Assembly (NCBI RefSeq): GCF_018143015.1
Contig: NC_054758.1
Coordinates: 8,230,501-8,294,500, forward strand
DNA: 64,000 nucleotides
Direction of reading: 5' to 3'
Origin: Lytechinus variegatus
Taxonomy: Eukaryota; Echinodermata; Echinoidea; Temnopleuroida; Toxopneustidae
The notes beneath the pieces were generated by a model, which had not been told where the DNA came from, ran no database searches, and worked only from the letters and a program-made list of their open reading frames with translations. Shown here piece after piece: positions 1-13,100 of the stretch. Each line of letters starts with the position of its first letter. Position 1 is the stretch's first letter. Both the position numbers and the translations under genes were made by a program.

Positions 1-1129
1 ATTTGATCCTGGCCTTTATGGTCCCATGTATACATTTGCGTGTTTCACACACAAAAAACGAGAATGTGTGATAACAGTGGTGGTAATATTTGTATAAAGT
101 GGCCTCAATTGTGTGGAATCATACACCATGCAACATCAACAACATTTTTTGACAAGTAATTATTTGAAAGGATACACGTGGATGAGCAGGTAGATAGCTG
201 CATTAGCAATGATTAGGGGATATCGCAACTACTCGTTTGAGGAAGTAGAGACGGATCTAATTCCGGCTTCAAACATACACACACACACACACAGTTCCCG
301 TCGGGAAAATACTTTACAGGTTTGCAAACCAGTAATTATCCAATACTTTTGAAAGTTGTATTACTATTTGACTTGAGTCGCCGAGTTTTGGGAGCTTTTA
401 AAACACGATGAGGATAAAATAGCAGCGTGTAGTGGATTTGGATATTCAGACGATTCTATGATTGACAATTTGGAATTATGAAGGAATTCGACACAACGTT
501 TGGTCTTAGGAAGTCACCTCTTACTCCAATTTCTACGTCACAGTGGATCATTCTATCGATTCTCTTTCTGATGGCAAGGCAAGGTAGGATGTTTAAACGA
601 AATACTATTGAAAATAACTCCCTCAGGAAACATTGAGAACAAATCGAGAGAGTAAATAAAATGATCAACCTGTAGCAATGTGTTTGATGAACCCTTTAGA
701 CATTCCGTCTCAGTCAGTGTGCACATTAATTCGTCTTTTTTAGGAAGGGGAGGGGTGAATACCCGCTATTCGAAAAATCGACTATTATCTGGACTGTTTT
801 AGTTGTGTGCGTGGAGCAGTGGGATGAAGAGGTGTGTGCGGGTGCATGGAAGGAGGGTGCGTGTGTGTTTTTTTTTTCAAATTTGTGTGTTCGAAGTTTC
901 GTTAAAAGTAATGTGGAAAATTCCTCATCTCACTTCATTGACATTCACAATTTTTACTGACGGTTTTCGTTTTCTGATTTTTTTTTTTTTAATGAGGGGA
1001 CGGTGTGTTCTATAGACTTGGTTCAGACTGGCTACCGAGACCAGTTACCAAAGTTATGTAGTCAGCTTTACAATGGAAAATTATAGCAGTAAAGACATGC
1101 ATACTCTTTGGTATACTATCATCATGGTA
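1..1129. other. Non-coding stretch, no gene seen
   Basis: I see no convincing exon or element here. It contains a short AC run near 276-292 and poly-T tracts near 868-880 and 979-990. The open frames present have no recognisable domain. It probably belongs to an upstream intron or the 5' flank of the lectin gene. Confidence 0.5.
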
Positions 1130-1438
1130 GCATTTAAAGAAAAGTTTTTTTAAAACCAGCAGTGAATTGAAGTGAATTATTTACGCTACAGTAGGCATCG
1201 TAACCAAGTGGACGGTTCGTAGTGAAATCGCGAGGCGCGATAGCGGACTGTATCTATTCCACGAACCGTCCTCTGTCTTACAATGCCCACTGTGGCGTAA
1301 ATAATTAACTTCAAGAAAATATAAAGATACGGGACGAAACTTTGGAGCCTGACCTTTTGAACGAAGACACCGGTAAACAATTTGCTCTCCTTGTAGGTGC
1401 ACTTATTGCTGGTTTTAAAAAAACTTTTCTTTAAATGC
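1130..1438. repeat. Foldback (MITE-like) repeat
   Basis: The outer arms about 1130-1163 and 1404-1438 are near-perfect inverted copies (a stretch reading GCATTTAAAGAAAAG on the left). Inner arms pair as well: TTATTTACGC at 1177-1186 with GCGTAAATAA at 1295-1304, and GGACGGTTCGT at 1211 with ACGAACCGTCC near 1261. The nested symmetry is what a non-autonomous foldback element shows. I could not define a target duplication. Confidence 0.6.
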
Positions 1439-1668
1439 GTTTTCTGCAAAATTAACCTCCGCATCTAATTGCGCAGAGAGGACGGTTCGTGGTGCGTACG
1501 ACGATTTGTTGTCGGTCCGTAGTATTATGAAAAGGAACTCAGGTCCAGATCCGACGGGGAGTAGTCCTCCCCCCCCCCCTCGTTCTCATTTTTTTCTTTT
1601 TTTTCTTTCTTTTTTTAATTACTTGTTTTTATGTGATCAGAAATAACCGACACCCAGAGTACTACTGT

Positions 1669-1695
1669 TAGTAGAAGTAGTAGTAGAAGTAGTAA

Positions 1696-1733
<38 letters not shown>
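1669..1733. repeat. TAG trinucleotide microsatellite
   Basis: A run of TAG/AGTAG units, interrupted in its first part and perfect in its last 40 bases. Related TAG runs occur at 1893-1936 as the tail of the adjoining SINE, and again just past the element that ends at 3634. Confidence 0.85.
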
Positions 1734-1737
1734 ACAC

Positions 1738-1936
1738 TCGACCCTTGTGAAGGGAATGGGTACCCGGCAGAATTAATTCCTTGCATGCACTGAGTGCCGG
1801 TGATGGTAGCTCGAGCTAAAGCAGGGGTAATAAAAGCAGTGTTTTCTATCCTCAGGCAAAAGGCGCTTTATAAATGCAGCTATTATTATCATTAGTAGTA
1901 GTAGTAGAAGTAGTAATAAGTAGTGGTAGTAGTAGT
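1738..1936 (+). mobile_element. SINE2-type 3' part with TAG-type tail
   Basis: The sequence contains a body segment with GAATGGGTACCCGG and the motif AGGCGCTTTATAAATGCAG, followed by a TTA/TAG tail. This matches my recollection of the body and tail of the tRNA-derived SINE family common in echinoids. The same body recurs at 13325-13612 (minus), 14660-14940 and 59935-60050. The tRNA head is absent here, so this copy is 5'-truncated. Confidence 0.6.
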
Positions 1937-2646
1937 CAGAGGCGCCGATCCTGGCGGATAAGAGGGGCACGGGGGCGATCGCCCCACCAATGAAAATACT
2001 GGGAACAAACATACCGTCCCCCTCCAATAATTCTGGATGTGAAAAAATAAAATAAGATTGTACTATTACACAGGAATTGGCAAGCGAGATTGAAATACAC
2101 AACTCGTTGTTTATTTAAAATCGTGCTCAAAACGTCCGCTTTTCATATTGGCCTATAACAATTTTCATCTCGCGCTTCGCGTTCGCATCATTTCTTTAGC
2201 GAAAGTCCATACTTTTCATGATTAAATGGTGAATAGAGAGTCCCGTTTTCAGTTCTAAGCCTCAAAACAACTCCAGCTTCGATTTGCAATGATCTTTTTT
2301 TGGATGTATTAAAAACGTCCATTAAAGTGTCAATTCCTTTCAGATCGAAATATCAACATTTTCATCTCGCGCTTTGCCCTCGCATCTATTGTTCTTTTAG
2401 ATTAATCATTGGTACCAAAAACTCTTATCAAGTTTTCAGGTCAGAATATAAAGAAATTTCAGCTCGCTCTCGGCACTCGCATTATCAGTGTAGTGAGATA
2501 TGTATCCTCCTCATGAGTCATATATATGTAGATATATATATATGTGTATATATATATATGTGTGTGTGTGAGTTTGTCCTTTGTGATCGAGTGCTTTTGG
2601 AACAATGATTCTGCCCCCCCCCATCTGAGAAATGGATCGACGCCTA
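1937..2646. mobile_element. hAT-like non-autonomous element (MITE)
   Basis: The left end reads CAGAGGCGCCGATCC and the right end, read inverted, AGGCGTCGATCC. The interior has C/G homopolymer runs and three ATCTCGCGCTTCGCG-like motifs about 100-200 bp apart (near 2168, 2362, 2460). It sits in the TAG tail of the preceding SINE, and TAG sequence resumes after the mariner-like element at 2649-3634, so TAGTAGT/TAGTAGG may be its target duplication. Assignment to hAT rests on the CAG start and this possible 7-8 bp duplication. Confidence 0.5.
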
Positions 2647-2648
2647 TA

Positions 2649-3634
2649 CAGTGCGTATCCAAAAAAAAGGTTAACACTTAGAAAAAATCCTGTAAAATTA
2701 TATATTTATAATATCCTGACGATTTTTCCACATTTTAGCATTGGTACATATCCATTTAAGCAAGTGACGATATAACTGTCGAAAAATATTTCCGCTTGAG
2801 TGAGCACCACTTACTTTTGAAAAGTTGGTGAAAAATGATTTGCGCAGAACTTTGAAATAGTTATGCGAATAAAAGTAGACCTTAATCATGAAGAACACGT
2901 GGAAATTAGCTAGTAAAATTGATTTGAAGATATCTTTTACATTTGTAAACTTGTTTCCTTGCCCAAAACAGTTCGAATAGTGCATCGCGCCCCACCCCAC
3001 TCCCCCACACACCGAGTCCATCGTGACGATATTTGCTTTACACTGAGCTGTGATTTACATGAAATGGCTTAGGCTTCATTTTCATTTTGTTAATCATTGC
3101 CAAGCTTGGAAAAAGTGTGGAGAAACAAGTGTTAAATGAAAAATGAAATGTAAACCAACTTTAAATGATAAAAAACTTAGTAAAAAATGCTGGCGATGTC
3201 TGATATAAAATTTTGTTCAGATTCAGTTATGTCCTCGATCTAGCTGGCACAAAAGGGGTAAAGGTTGTGCTTATTAAGTGTTGAAATTTCAAAATTGGGC
3301 GGCAAATTTGTTACAGAATGCTTGAATGTATCCATCTTATTTCAATTGGCTAAAAGTGCTAGGGAAATTTATGAGAAATGCTTCGCATGTTTAGTTTGAT
3401 TTCGCCCTTTCCCCTTGACACAGCGTGAAAACAAGCATTTCTGCGCAAACAGATTTCTGCGAGCTTTGCAAAAATGGACAGTTCTCACTCAAGTGTAACA
3501 TTCTGTCAAAACTTTTACTTTCATTGGATAGATGAGACCCAAACCCATAATTATATGTGAAAAAATTACCCACATGTTGTATATTTTTAAATCCCAGGGC
3601 TGTTTCAAAGTGTAAACTTTTTTTATATGCACTG
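2649..3634. mobile_element. Mariner-like non-autonomous element, TA target duplication
   Basis: The two ends are inverted copies: CAGTGCGTATCCAAAAAAAA at the left, and CAGTGCATATAAAAAAAG when the right end is read inverted. Both are flanked by TA (2647-2648 and 3635-3636), the Tc1/mariner target duplication. No transposase frame is recognisable inside. Partial copies of the same family lie at about 12140-12275 and 51985-52096, which suggests a family amplified in this gene's introns. Confidence 0.65.
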
Positions 3635-3656
3635 TAGTAGGAGTAGTACCATTATT

Positions 3657-3816
3657 CAGGGGCCGCGGAACGGTTGTGAAAGTGTGTATGGGGGGGGGGG
3701 AGGCTGACCATGTCAAAAACTCCACAATTATATGGTCACTTTCTAAAGGTTTGTACACGGTTTGGGTAAAAATGGGGAGGGGCTGATGCCCCCCCCCCCC
3801 GGTTCCGCGGCCCCTG
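3657..3816. mobile_element. Short inverted-repeat MITE
   Basis: It has 17-bp inverted ends (CAGGGGCCGCGGAACGG and its complement) with G and C homopolymer runs inside, about 160 bp in total. The CAG...CTG ends suggest hAT ancestry. I see no clear 8-bp target duplication. Confidence 0.6.
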
Positions 3817-3954
3817 TAATTCAATAGTCGTCATCATCATATCTAAGCTACTATTTCATCATTATCGTCATCATAATCAGCGTTACTACTGATATTACTA
3901 TCATCCATATTTTTCTATTATGATTTGATATAATGCATACTTGTTTCGATGTAG

Positions 3955-4109
3955 GGAGTGGTCAGATATGCAACACGCCTAATTGGCGAGAATATGGCAA
4001 TAAACAGTACCTTCTAGTGAGTAACATTGGTAGAACATGGAATGATGCTAAGGATTACTGCCGTTCACAGGGCGGAGACCTCGCAGTTATAACTTCTCAT
4101 GAACAAAAC
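3955..4109 (+). CDS. CTLD1 exon 1
   Basis: Acceptor GATGTAG, donor AAC|GTAAGT, entry phase 1, exit phase 0. It encodes the N-terminal third of a CTLD: a first cysteine (IC), then a helix-type stretch [18 protein letters not shown] holding the conserved cysteine and the Gly-Gly-x-Leu motif. These are the standard alpha1/alpha2 landmarks of the fold. Confidence 0.85.
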
Positions 4110-7100
4110 GTAAGTACTTGTTCCTATTGTGAACACATCCATGTTTAAGTCTATACGTCGATTATCTATGATAAAATATTAAAAGACAAGTCCACTCCCA
4201 ACTAAAAGTTGATTCGAATAAAAATAGAAAGATCCAGCAACCATACCAGTGGCCACTGCAAAGTTTCATCAAAATCGGATGTAAAATAAGAAAGTTATGA
4301 CATTTTTATTTTGTGCTTACTTACACTAAACAGTTATACGTACGTGGTGGTTGGCATGCAAATGAGGGGACTGGTGACATAATCCACTCACTTTTCTTTT
4401 TTTTTTTTTTATGAAATGTGAAATAACCTTATATTTCTCCACATTAACATGTGAAACATATTGTTATTGCTCCTTGAACATGTGGAATTATCATAGATTG
4501 GACATTTGTGCTTCAGTCAAGTTGGTGATAATTGTCAAATCTGAAAAAAATAAATACCGTCTATACGTCAAAACAATAAAAAACAAAATAAATTGTGAAT
4601 GAGGGACATCATCGATTCCCTCATTTGCATATCACTGACTTGTGCACATAAATGCTAATTGAAGATAAGCGAAACCTTAAAATGTCAGAACTTTCTTATT
4701 GTACACCCGATTTTGATGAAAGTTCTATCGCCATGCTTCGGAATTATTTCTTATTCATTCAATCACCATTCTTCTGACGCGAACTTTTGTATTTGCATTG
4801 TACAGGAATGCACCACCTTGGCATATTCTTGATATGAAATTGCACTTTTTAAGGCCACAGGTCAATCAAGCTTTGGTATAAAAAAATTATCAAATAATTC
4901 TTACAATTAAACAATTAGAGTTCTTGCTCAGGAAAAAGAATGTTTGCAGAGAAAACAAATTTCAGAATTTTTGTATTGCAGTTTGGAGAACCTCATGCAG
5001 CTATAACAGATGGAATAAAAATCGAAGAAGGAGGGAAAAACATTTTTTCAAAGTTAAAAAGGCGCCTGCTTTTTATCGATTTTCGTGTAGAAGCTTTGTG
5101 TTACTCACCTGGCACTGTCTTAAAGCAAACACGATTAACCTGATCGACAAATGAGGCCTGGAGTAACCAGGCCTTGGACCTATGAAGAGATGGACATTCA
5201 ACGCTTAGACAATGAATTTACTAAAGGGTGTTGTCATCTGAATAACATTTTCTTCATAAAGTAGGTTCCAAAAGAAACTTATCAAACCTTTACAATCGCA
5301 CTACGCAAATCCACTTAGTCAAAATGATCGAAATTTTGACATAATCTAGCTTCAATAATCTTTACTAAGTTCATGTAAAAAAATGAGAGATTGGTTCAAT
5401 CGCTAAGAGGCTGTAGCCCCTCGAATTCACTGGCATCGGAGATAGGACTACACGGTTTATTCAAGTTCACAGTATGACCATAGCCATGTTTAATATTATT
5501 GATTGCCTCAATAACTAAGAATTTTCAGAAAGTTCAAGTGAAAATTTAAAGACAAGTAATGAGGTGAAAGATACATAATGCCTGAATGGATTCAATAGCA
5601 GTCAAGCAAAGAATTACCATTTGATTTAACCCCATTATTTCCACTGGTCTTTTGCCATTTTGTTACTTTGGATTCCGGAACCAAATTGATTTGAGGGACT
5701 ACAGCCTTGTTCTCAAACCATTCACTTGATTAATGACACGTACTTTGTAAAGATTATTCAAGCTAGCTCGTGTCAAAAATGTGTTTATTTTGACTGAGTT
5801 AAATTTGTGTAGTGCGCTTGTGAAGTTTGATAAGTTTCTTTTACATCCCAATTTACTTGTCTACTTTGGCCCTATGATCGTTACCGTTAGAAGGCAGCAG
5901 TTCGTGATTGGAACTTTATATTTCACAGATATGCACAGCTGATAACAAATCACTTAAATCGTAAAAAGCGATGTGCAGTTCTTGCTAACATTTGGTAATC
6001 TTAGTTCCATCTGTTTTATATGGGAAAATGTCTGCATATTTTGTTATATCGGCAAATTTGTCATTGATTGTTAGCCATTAAAATTCCATTTTCCCAAGTT
6101 TCTCCATAATTTTACAGATATACGTGGCACACACCGTGTTCAGATCGTGTATCTTTCAATGTAATTAGAGTCCTTGCGTGCGTTCGGAAGTGTCCGGATC
6201 GTATAATATGATATTTTATATCACATAAGTCTTCTGCTTCTCAAGTTTGCTGCTCCAAATGTGAGGCATGTTCATTGAAAGGCACATGCTGAAACATGGT
6301 ATCAGCCGACAAAACTAAGACCGGGGAAGCCTTGTAGTCATGGTAATTGCTATTTGTCACAACACACGTATGTTCTTATTAAGATATACATAATCAAGTG
6401 ACGGTGACTATCATTGGATCAAAGAAATGCTCGCGTTTACCGTCCATCTCTTCATATATCCATTTTGGAAACACTTCTGTTGTTTTTTTCAATCGCGATC
6501 ATCACGAAAAGCGATATCGATAGTCCAAAATTATATAAACTTTAGTCTTTATAGATATATAATAAATTTCATTCAGTTTCACTGATGTTGAGCGATGAAT
6601 TTTTCTGCATAATTATTGAAGCATGATTTTGTGAATTCATTTGTTACTGAATTTATCCGCTGTATATGAATATGTTATTACTATGACAGTTTGCACAATT
6701 ATTTGTATGATGGATAATTATCTTTTGTGAACCAAATGAACCAATGTATCATTACTTTGATTATGAACTGAATTAACAAACATTATTTAAAAAAAAATCA
6801 TGGTGTCAGGCGGGTTAGGTCAATGAACATTTGTTTGTTAATTATTGTTTTTATTCTTTACCTAAGCAGACCTAAGCAATAGGGAGTTTTCGCACAACGA
6901 CGTATACGGACGATCAAATAACAGAGAAATGCGTTGTCACATGCCCGTCATAACAAAGAAAAAACACGAAGTTATCGTCGAAAATTTGTGATCAAAACGG
7001 CAGTTTTTGTCATTTCACGAGCAGTTTCAATACATTCACTTCGTTCAGGAATCCTCCGTACGTCGCGAAAAGGACACTATCCATTATTTCTATCAATTAA

Positions 7101-10100
7101 CGATTTTGATGTTATCTCTGTTAATTTTCAGTCTTTCTTGAACACTTATACATTGAAAAGAACGAGTGGATATTTCTACTGGATAGGCCTGAGTGACATA
7201 GATGGTGACGGGGGATACACTTGGGTAAACAACACTCCATCCGGGTAAGTGTTCAAAAAAATATTCAGTTTAACATTACATACTCCAAAGGGAGAGGTGC
7301 AAAAAACGGTATAGAAATATCGCAAATCCTTTTTTTTTCCTTAAAAATCACTTTGATAAATATTTCCTCATATACTGGAACTTTTCGCTCGCTCATATTA
7401 TCAAGTGAAGGCTGTCAGAAATGTACAATAAGAGTGGACCTATTTTCTGTACTCACTGTGCTATTGTTTTGGGGAATGGAAATAATTAATAAAGCGCGGT
7501 GTTCAAATACGCGATTGCCGCCCAAATGCTGCCTTTCTACTAATATCAGAGTCTGCACTGTAAGGGTGTTTTCAGTGGTGGTGGTGGTGGTGGTGATAGG
7601 AGATATGGTTTTCGTGCCCCTACGTATTATATGTAACGTATACACGTGATCAGATGTATACGTTGCATAATTATAGTACGTAAGGGGCACGAGATTTTCA
7701 CATTCCCAAAACACAATGAATCTAAACATTGAATTATAAATAAGAATCTTTTCGAAGTTCGTGTAAATCTACAACCCCCCCCCCAAAAAAAAAAGATATC
7801 GTAGTATTTTGCATGGATTTTTAAAGCATATCTTGTTTGAATGTTGGTCAAAGGCCTGCACATTTTGGTAAATTTACCAACTTGTGTCGTAACATAGTTA
7901 TGGCACATTTTTGCAACTTTAACAAAATTTACAAATTACTAAAATGTACCACAACAAGCTTTAAAATAAATCGCCATTCCTCCGCAAATAACAAAATTAG
8001 CGTTCGGCTCTTTCCCTGCCCCTCCCGTCCTCTGTAGAATTCCTGGTCACACGCCGGACCTTAGTCGTTAGTATATTTGTTAATGAATGAATGTACTTAT
8101 AACTAGAATTTCAATTCGTCATGAGGACGAATTAGGTGATCTGTCTCTGATTTTAATGATCATGAATACAATCACCATGTTAAATGAGATCAATACGATG
8201 CTCATATTTAAAACTAAACTTTTATTACGAAAAGAATATGTTGAATACTCTAAAAAAAGAGGGAAATGAGGATATGTGAAATACATTTAGCTGTAGGCGA
8301 TACACATTGTACATGTTATAGGCCTATTAAAAACGATTTTAACCTACTTTATTGTGCGATATTTGAACTAATATACCTTGTAATGGTGATTAAGGAACAT
8401 TTGCGAAATGTTGAAACGAAAAAAAAAGAAAAAAAATTATGTTCACTTTTGGGTTCGAACCCTCGACCTTAAGGATGCAAGTCTGGTGCCTTACCCATTG
8501 AGCTACACACCTCCCATAGACTTTACACATAAGCAAATCAAGAGGATCTGAAATCCAACTTCTGATCGGAAAACGAAGACCACATTTTCGATAGCTTACA
8601 ATCTCAGCTACAACACACTCCAAGCTCAGAGAAAACCAACAAATAGAAATGGAGATATGGCTCGCGAAATAGAGGAATGTAAAATCCAGTTTTGAGAAAA
8701 AGTCATTTCCCATAGAGATTGCACACAAAATGAGCGAAAATGACATGCCTCTATAACTTGCCATTTTTCAGGTTGATTCGATCCTTAAAATGTTAATATA
8801 CCCATCACAATAGAAAAATTATGTCCTCAGCTACAACGTAGAAAAAAAACTGAGCAAAAATTGACCAATATTAACAGAGTTAGCGTCAAATTTGCATAAT
8901 TACGATGACGTCATAAGTAGCAAAATGGGAATTTTTAGTTCCGACGCCATTTTGATGACGTCATCATAAAATTTCGGGTAAAATGTGACATGAAATCACA
9001 TCTCCCATCCATACTCTTTTCCAATATGAAAAAAAATGGGGGTCAACGGACTACCTTCAGAGCTATAATGAATTTTGTATAGGCATGTTTTTGCACATAT
9101 ATTGTCTATGGTTAGTGCGCGCGCGCGTGCTGTAAACTTTGATGGAGGCTAATTCCGTTATTTATTGTCGTAGAAGGTTGATCAAGGTATCAAATTGTAC
9201 AGAATTATATTATCGGTGCATTGATATAAAAAAAATGGCAATCCTATGTTTTAAAGTACGGTTACGCGCGAGAACGCGCGCGTAACCGTGCGCGCGCGCA
9301 ACTTTTTTAAATGATTAAAATAACCTGATTCGTACTCTGTGTTTGTCAAAAAGTGATTTTGAGCATTTTAAAATTTTGACGCGCGCGTACGCGCACGTCG
9401 TGACCTTTACATGACCTTTGATGACATGGGCAGTTGCCCCTTGACCTGAAGTTAATGTGATGTAAATATTGTTAATTTTTGATAATTGATAATAAAAATA
9501 TGATTAATGATGTGATTTTACGAAATGGCGTCTAGATGACGTCATGATGACCTTTTGATCTTGAACTTGCTTTATACACATCACATGATAAGTCCCCATA
9601 TCTGATGATATTTTGAAGATAATTGATGATGTAGATTTGGAGATTTTGTGCTCACAAGAAGAGGTGGGAAAATAAAAATAGATGATTAAAAAATAAAATT
9701 CGTACGAAATTAATAGTTGATTTGTCGATTGACAGATCACCTAAATATGTAATTATATCTAAAAAAAATTATCAGCTATACCGTTTTTGTTTACCTCTAC
9801 ACAGGTTTTCAAACTTAAGACCTCAGGGCGAACAAGGAGGATGTGTTCGGCTCACGACGACTCACTCAGGACAATGGGAGGGCAGCGACTGTGCAATATC
9901 ACGTGTTCATATTTGCCAGCGTGATTCAGGTGATCTAACGTAAAAATGAATATTCTACACATAATCACGGTGGTAAGGGGTTTTCCTTTATTTTTTTTTG
10001 GGGGGGTGAGTTCAAAGCAATTTGAACTCAAATATTTTGAACTTGTGGTCGTCTTCGCCAGCCTGGGGAGTCCCCCCCCCCCCCTCCCAAGTCTCCGGCG

Positions 10101-13100
10101 CACTGCCCGTGGTCAAGAATGTCAACTATAACATTTCCCTTATAATTATATTATAATGACTGGCCATGAGGGCAACAACAAATATATTCCCCGCAATAGA
10201 AGCATATTAGCCTGAGTCTTTAGACGAGGGCAATATGATTCCTTTAACGGCAATACATTTGATGTTTCCCGAAAGAAGACCCAGTCATTATTTGTATTAT
10301 TATCCAAATGAGACATCGACAGCAAAATCGTCAAAAATTTGACATTTTACCGATTAACAATGTGATTTCATTTTATTCATGTTGAGGATATTGTGCTTTT
10401 AAGCTAAATAATTGTGACTTATTTAAAATGTCGCTGTATCAATCAGATTTCATTTCATTTTCATTTAGGTTTTATTTCCACAAATCCGTTATGTTACAAA
10501 ACTTTGATATCTTGCATAACTAAGCTGAACAACCATTACACACGTAGGTTATATAAGTATAAATAGCAAGCATTCTTAATCAATACATATTAATACATGT
10601 TTAAGTATACATAAAACGGAAAAGTGGAGGAAACCTTAGAAGCAGAATGCTTGTAGATAAGGTTCCCTTTTTATACATTATGACATTATGACGAATATTG
10701 TGCTTCGCGGATCAACATGACACGTATTTCTGTCTTCCCCAGATGCCCGGATGTAAGACACAGGTACAAAGGTATATTTTACGTAGTCCTTTCATGCAAA
10801 GTCAGTACGTGCAGACAGACCGAGGAAAATACGAATAATATACCTATCTCCTCCGATATTCATAAGATCTTGAGCAACAGGGTTTCGTGTGTGTCTGAGG
10901 TGTCTGATACGGTAAAATGAACTTTTATGTATTTCATAGTTTGTTTAATTGCTTGAGAAAACAATTTTAAGATATCGAAATATTTTGCTTAGATGCATAG
11001 ATATTTTTTTTTTCTAATTCAATGGACAGGTTTCTCAGTTGAAATAAACATCAATTTTCGTTTTGCAGATCCTCGTTGTTCTTGGCACCAGTACGGGCAA
11101 TCATTCTATCGCTTCATGGGAGATGGGAGGAGTTTTGATTCAGCACAGACTGAATGCGCGAATATCGGAGGAAGATTGGCGGTTATCAGATCAACAGAAA
11201 TTAATGTAAGTGCGATGAAGGTTTTGACGGGGCATGATGTTCTATATAATCTATGATTTTCTTGAAACTATAATATTCGTGTTTGCCCTTTTAAATGAAA
11301 TAAAGTTGCGTTATGTCAACTCAATTAAGTATTTATCCCAACACTGTCTAAAGAGCAGTCACATGTATTCAGTGAAATTTGTGAATGCCTTGGAGTTTAC
11401 TCTGATAACGGGTCCTAAAAAATGACCAATAATAATAATAAATAACAAATATAGCGACTGGTGTTCTCACTTCCATTACTTTTGTTTACTTCACCGATAA
11501 TCATGATAATATATCTCCCATATAAAAACGGAGATTGGTTAACATTCTATAATTATAATTATATTTTTTGTGAGACTTTTCTCTCATAGAAGTACGGGTG
11601 CATGTTGCATTATATTTTTATGCAGTACCGTGATTGTGGTGAAAAGGATATAAAGTAAAATAGTTACTGTACTTTATTAAAAATTACCAATTTTACATCT
11701 GAATTTTATTCGATAGCGTGCATGATCAGAATGAATATCTGCGCAATTTTGTCGTGTTTATATAACACTTTTTATCTCTGTCAGTAGCTTAATAATATCT
11801 AATTTATAAATATGTAAAGTAAGTGCTAAAACAGCCATTTAAAACATAAAGAAGAACATGACCAGGGATAATGTCTTGAAGGGTGATTTATTTTACAATT
11901 TAGACCAATATGTATTTATTTTACAATTTAGACCAATATGTATTTGTTTTCCTTGTTAATTACACAATTTGTTTCTTAATTTCTCAGACATTTCTAGAAT
12001 CGTTTCTTACACCAGCTCTTTCCTCTCCTCATTGTTACTGGATTGGTTTAAGTCGAAGTTCAGATAGTGAGCCATTTAGCTGGAATGATGGTATTAACTT
12101 GAAGTGAGTGTATTCCTTTTATTTTTCCACATGATTACTAAATTCTTGACGTATGATTTGGAAAAGGGTCATCGTGTTGAGCTTAAATTGATCTGTACCA
12201 ATGCTAAAATGTGGAAAATCTTGAGGATAGTACAAATGTATAACTTTAAAAGTGTAAACTTTTTGATACGCACTGTATAATCACCAGCAATATGAATCGT
12301 ACACTGTTTTAGATAAACTCGCTGCTTGTAAACTTTCTAGGATCAAAGTTTGGTGTAGGCATGCCAATGCGCATCGTTTACATTAGAAAAAAAGCTTATG
12401 GAACTGTACACTGAATGGAGAACACTGTCTCATAATGGAATTCTTTATACTTTCAAAACATTGGAATGGGTTGATATAATTACGAATGTAAAATTCACCA
12501 CACCCCGGTACATTCATGAGGCGTACGTATCTTATAGCATGTATAGGACAACTCCCTTTTTAGGACGAAACAGGCAAGGGGTATGTTTTGTGGTATTTCG
12601 ATATATTATAATGGATCGGAAATTGGTAAGTCCTAATTTCTTCGAATTTAGAAGACAGTGCATAAGCCCACAGTGTATTTGTACGCTCTGCGTTTCATTC
12701 TGAGACTAACCATTAAGTTTATGATGCCGTAGCAAAGCGGAGTCCCCTCGCCTCTCGAAATGGGATACATTGTGCGGTGCATTTTAGATTGTTTCTGTTT
12801 GAAAAAAGTAGAAACACATTCAGATGTACTCTTCCATTTTTCCTTAGCCAGACAACCATCACCAAGATCTTTTTTTCAAAATCAATTCTGTTTTTCCTAC
12901 CTTTATACTTAGTGACTCTCAATGGGCTCCTGGAGAGCCACTGAGTTCGACAGAACGGTCCTGTGGATGTTTATGGTCTGATGGAAACAATGCTGACAAT
13001 AACGGTCGATGGGACAGTCGGACTTGTGGAGACACACTGCCTTACATCTGTGAAAGACCGCAAAGTAAATTATGATTTTTTTTTTCTTCGAGTACTGTAT

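Noticed and set aside
8449-8515. Functional tRNA-Ala gene
   Set aside because: A and B boxes are present, but acceptor and anticodon stems do not pair, so it is a relic or SINE head.
10715-10920. 67-residue open frame between CTLD1 and CTLD2 with a CCCCAG acceptor-like start
   Set aside because: No CTLD or Ig motif, and an exon here does not keep the phase 1 join between the domains.
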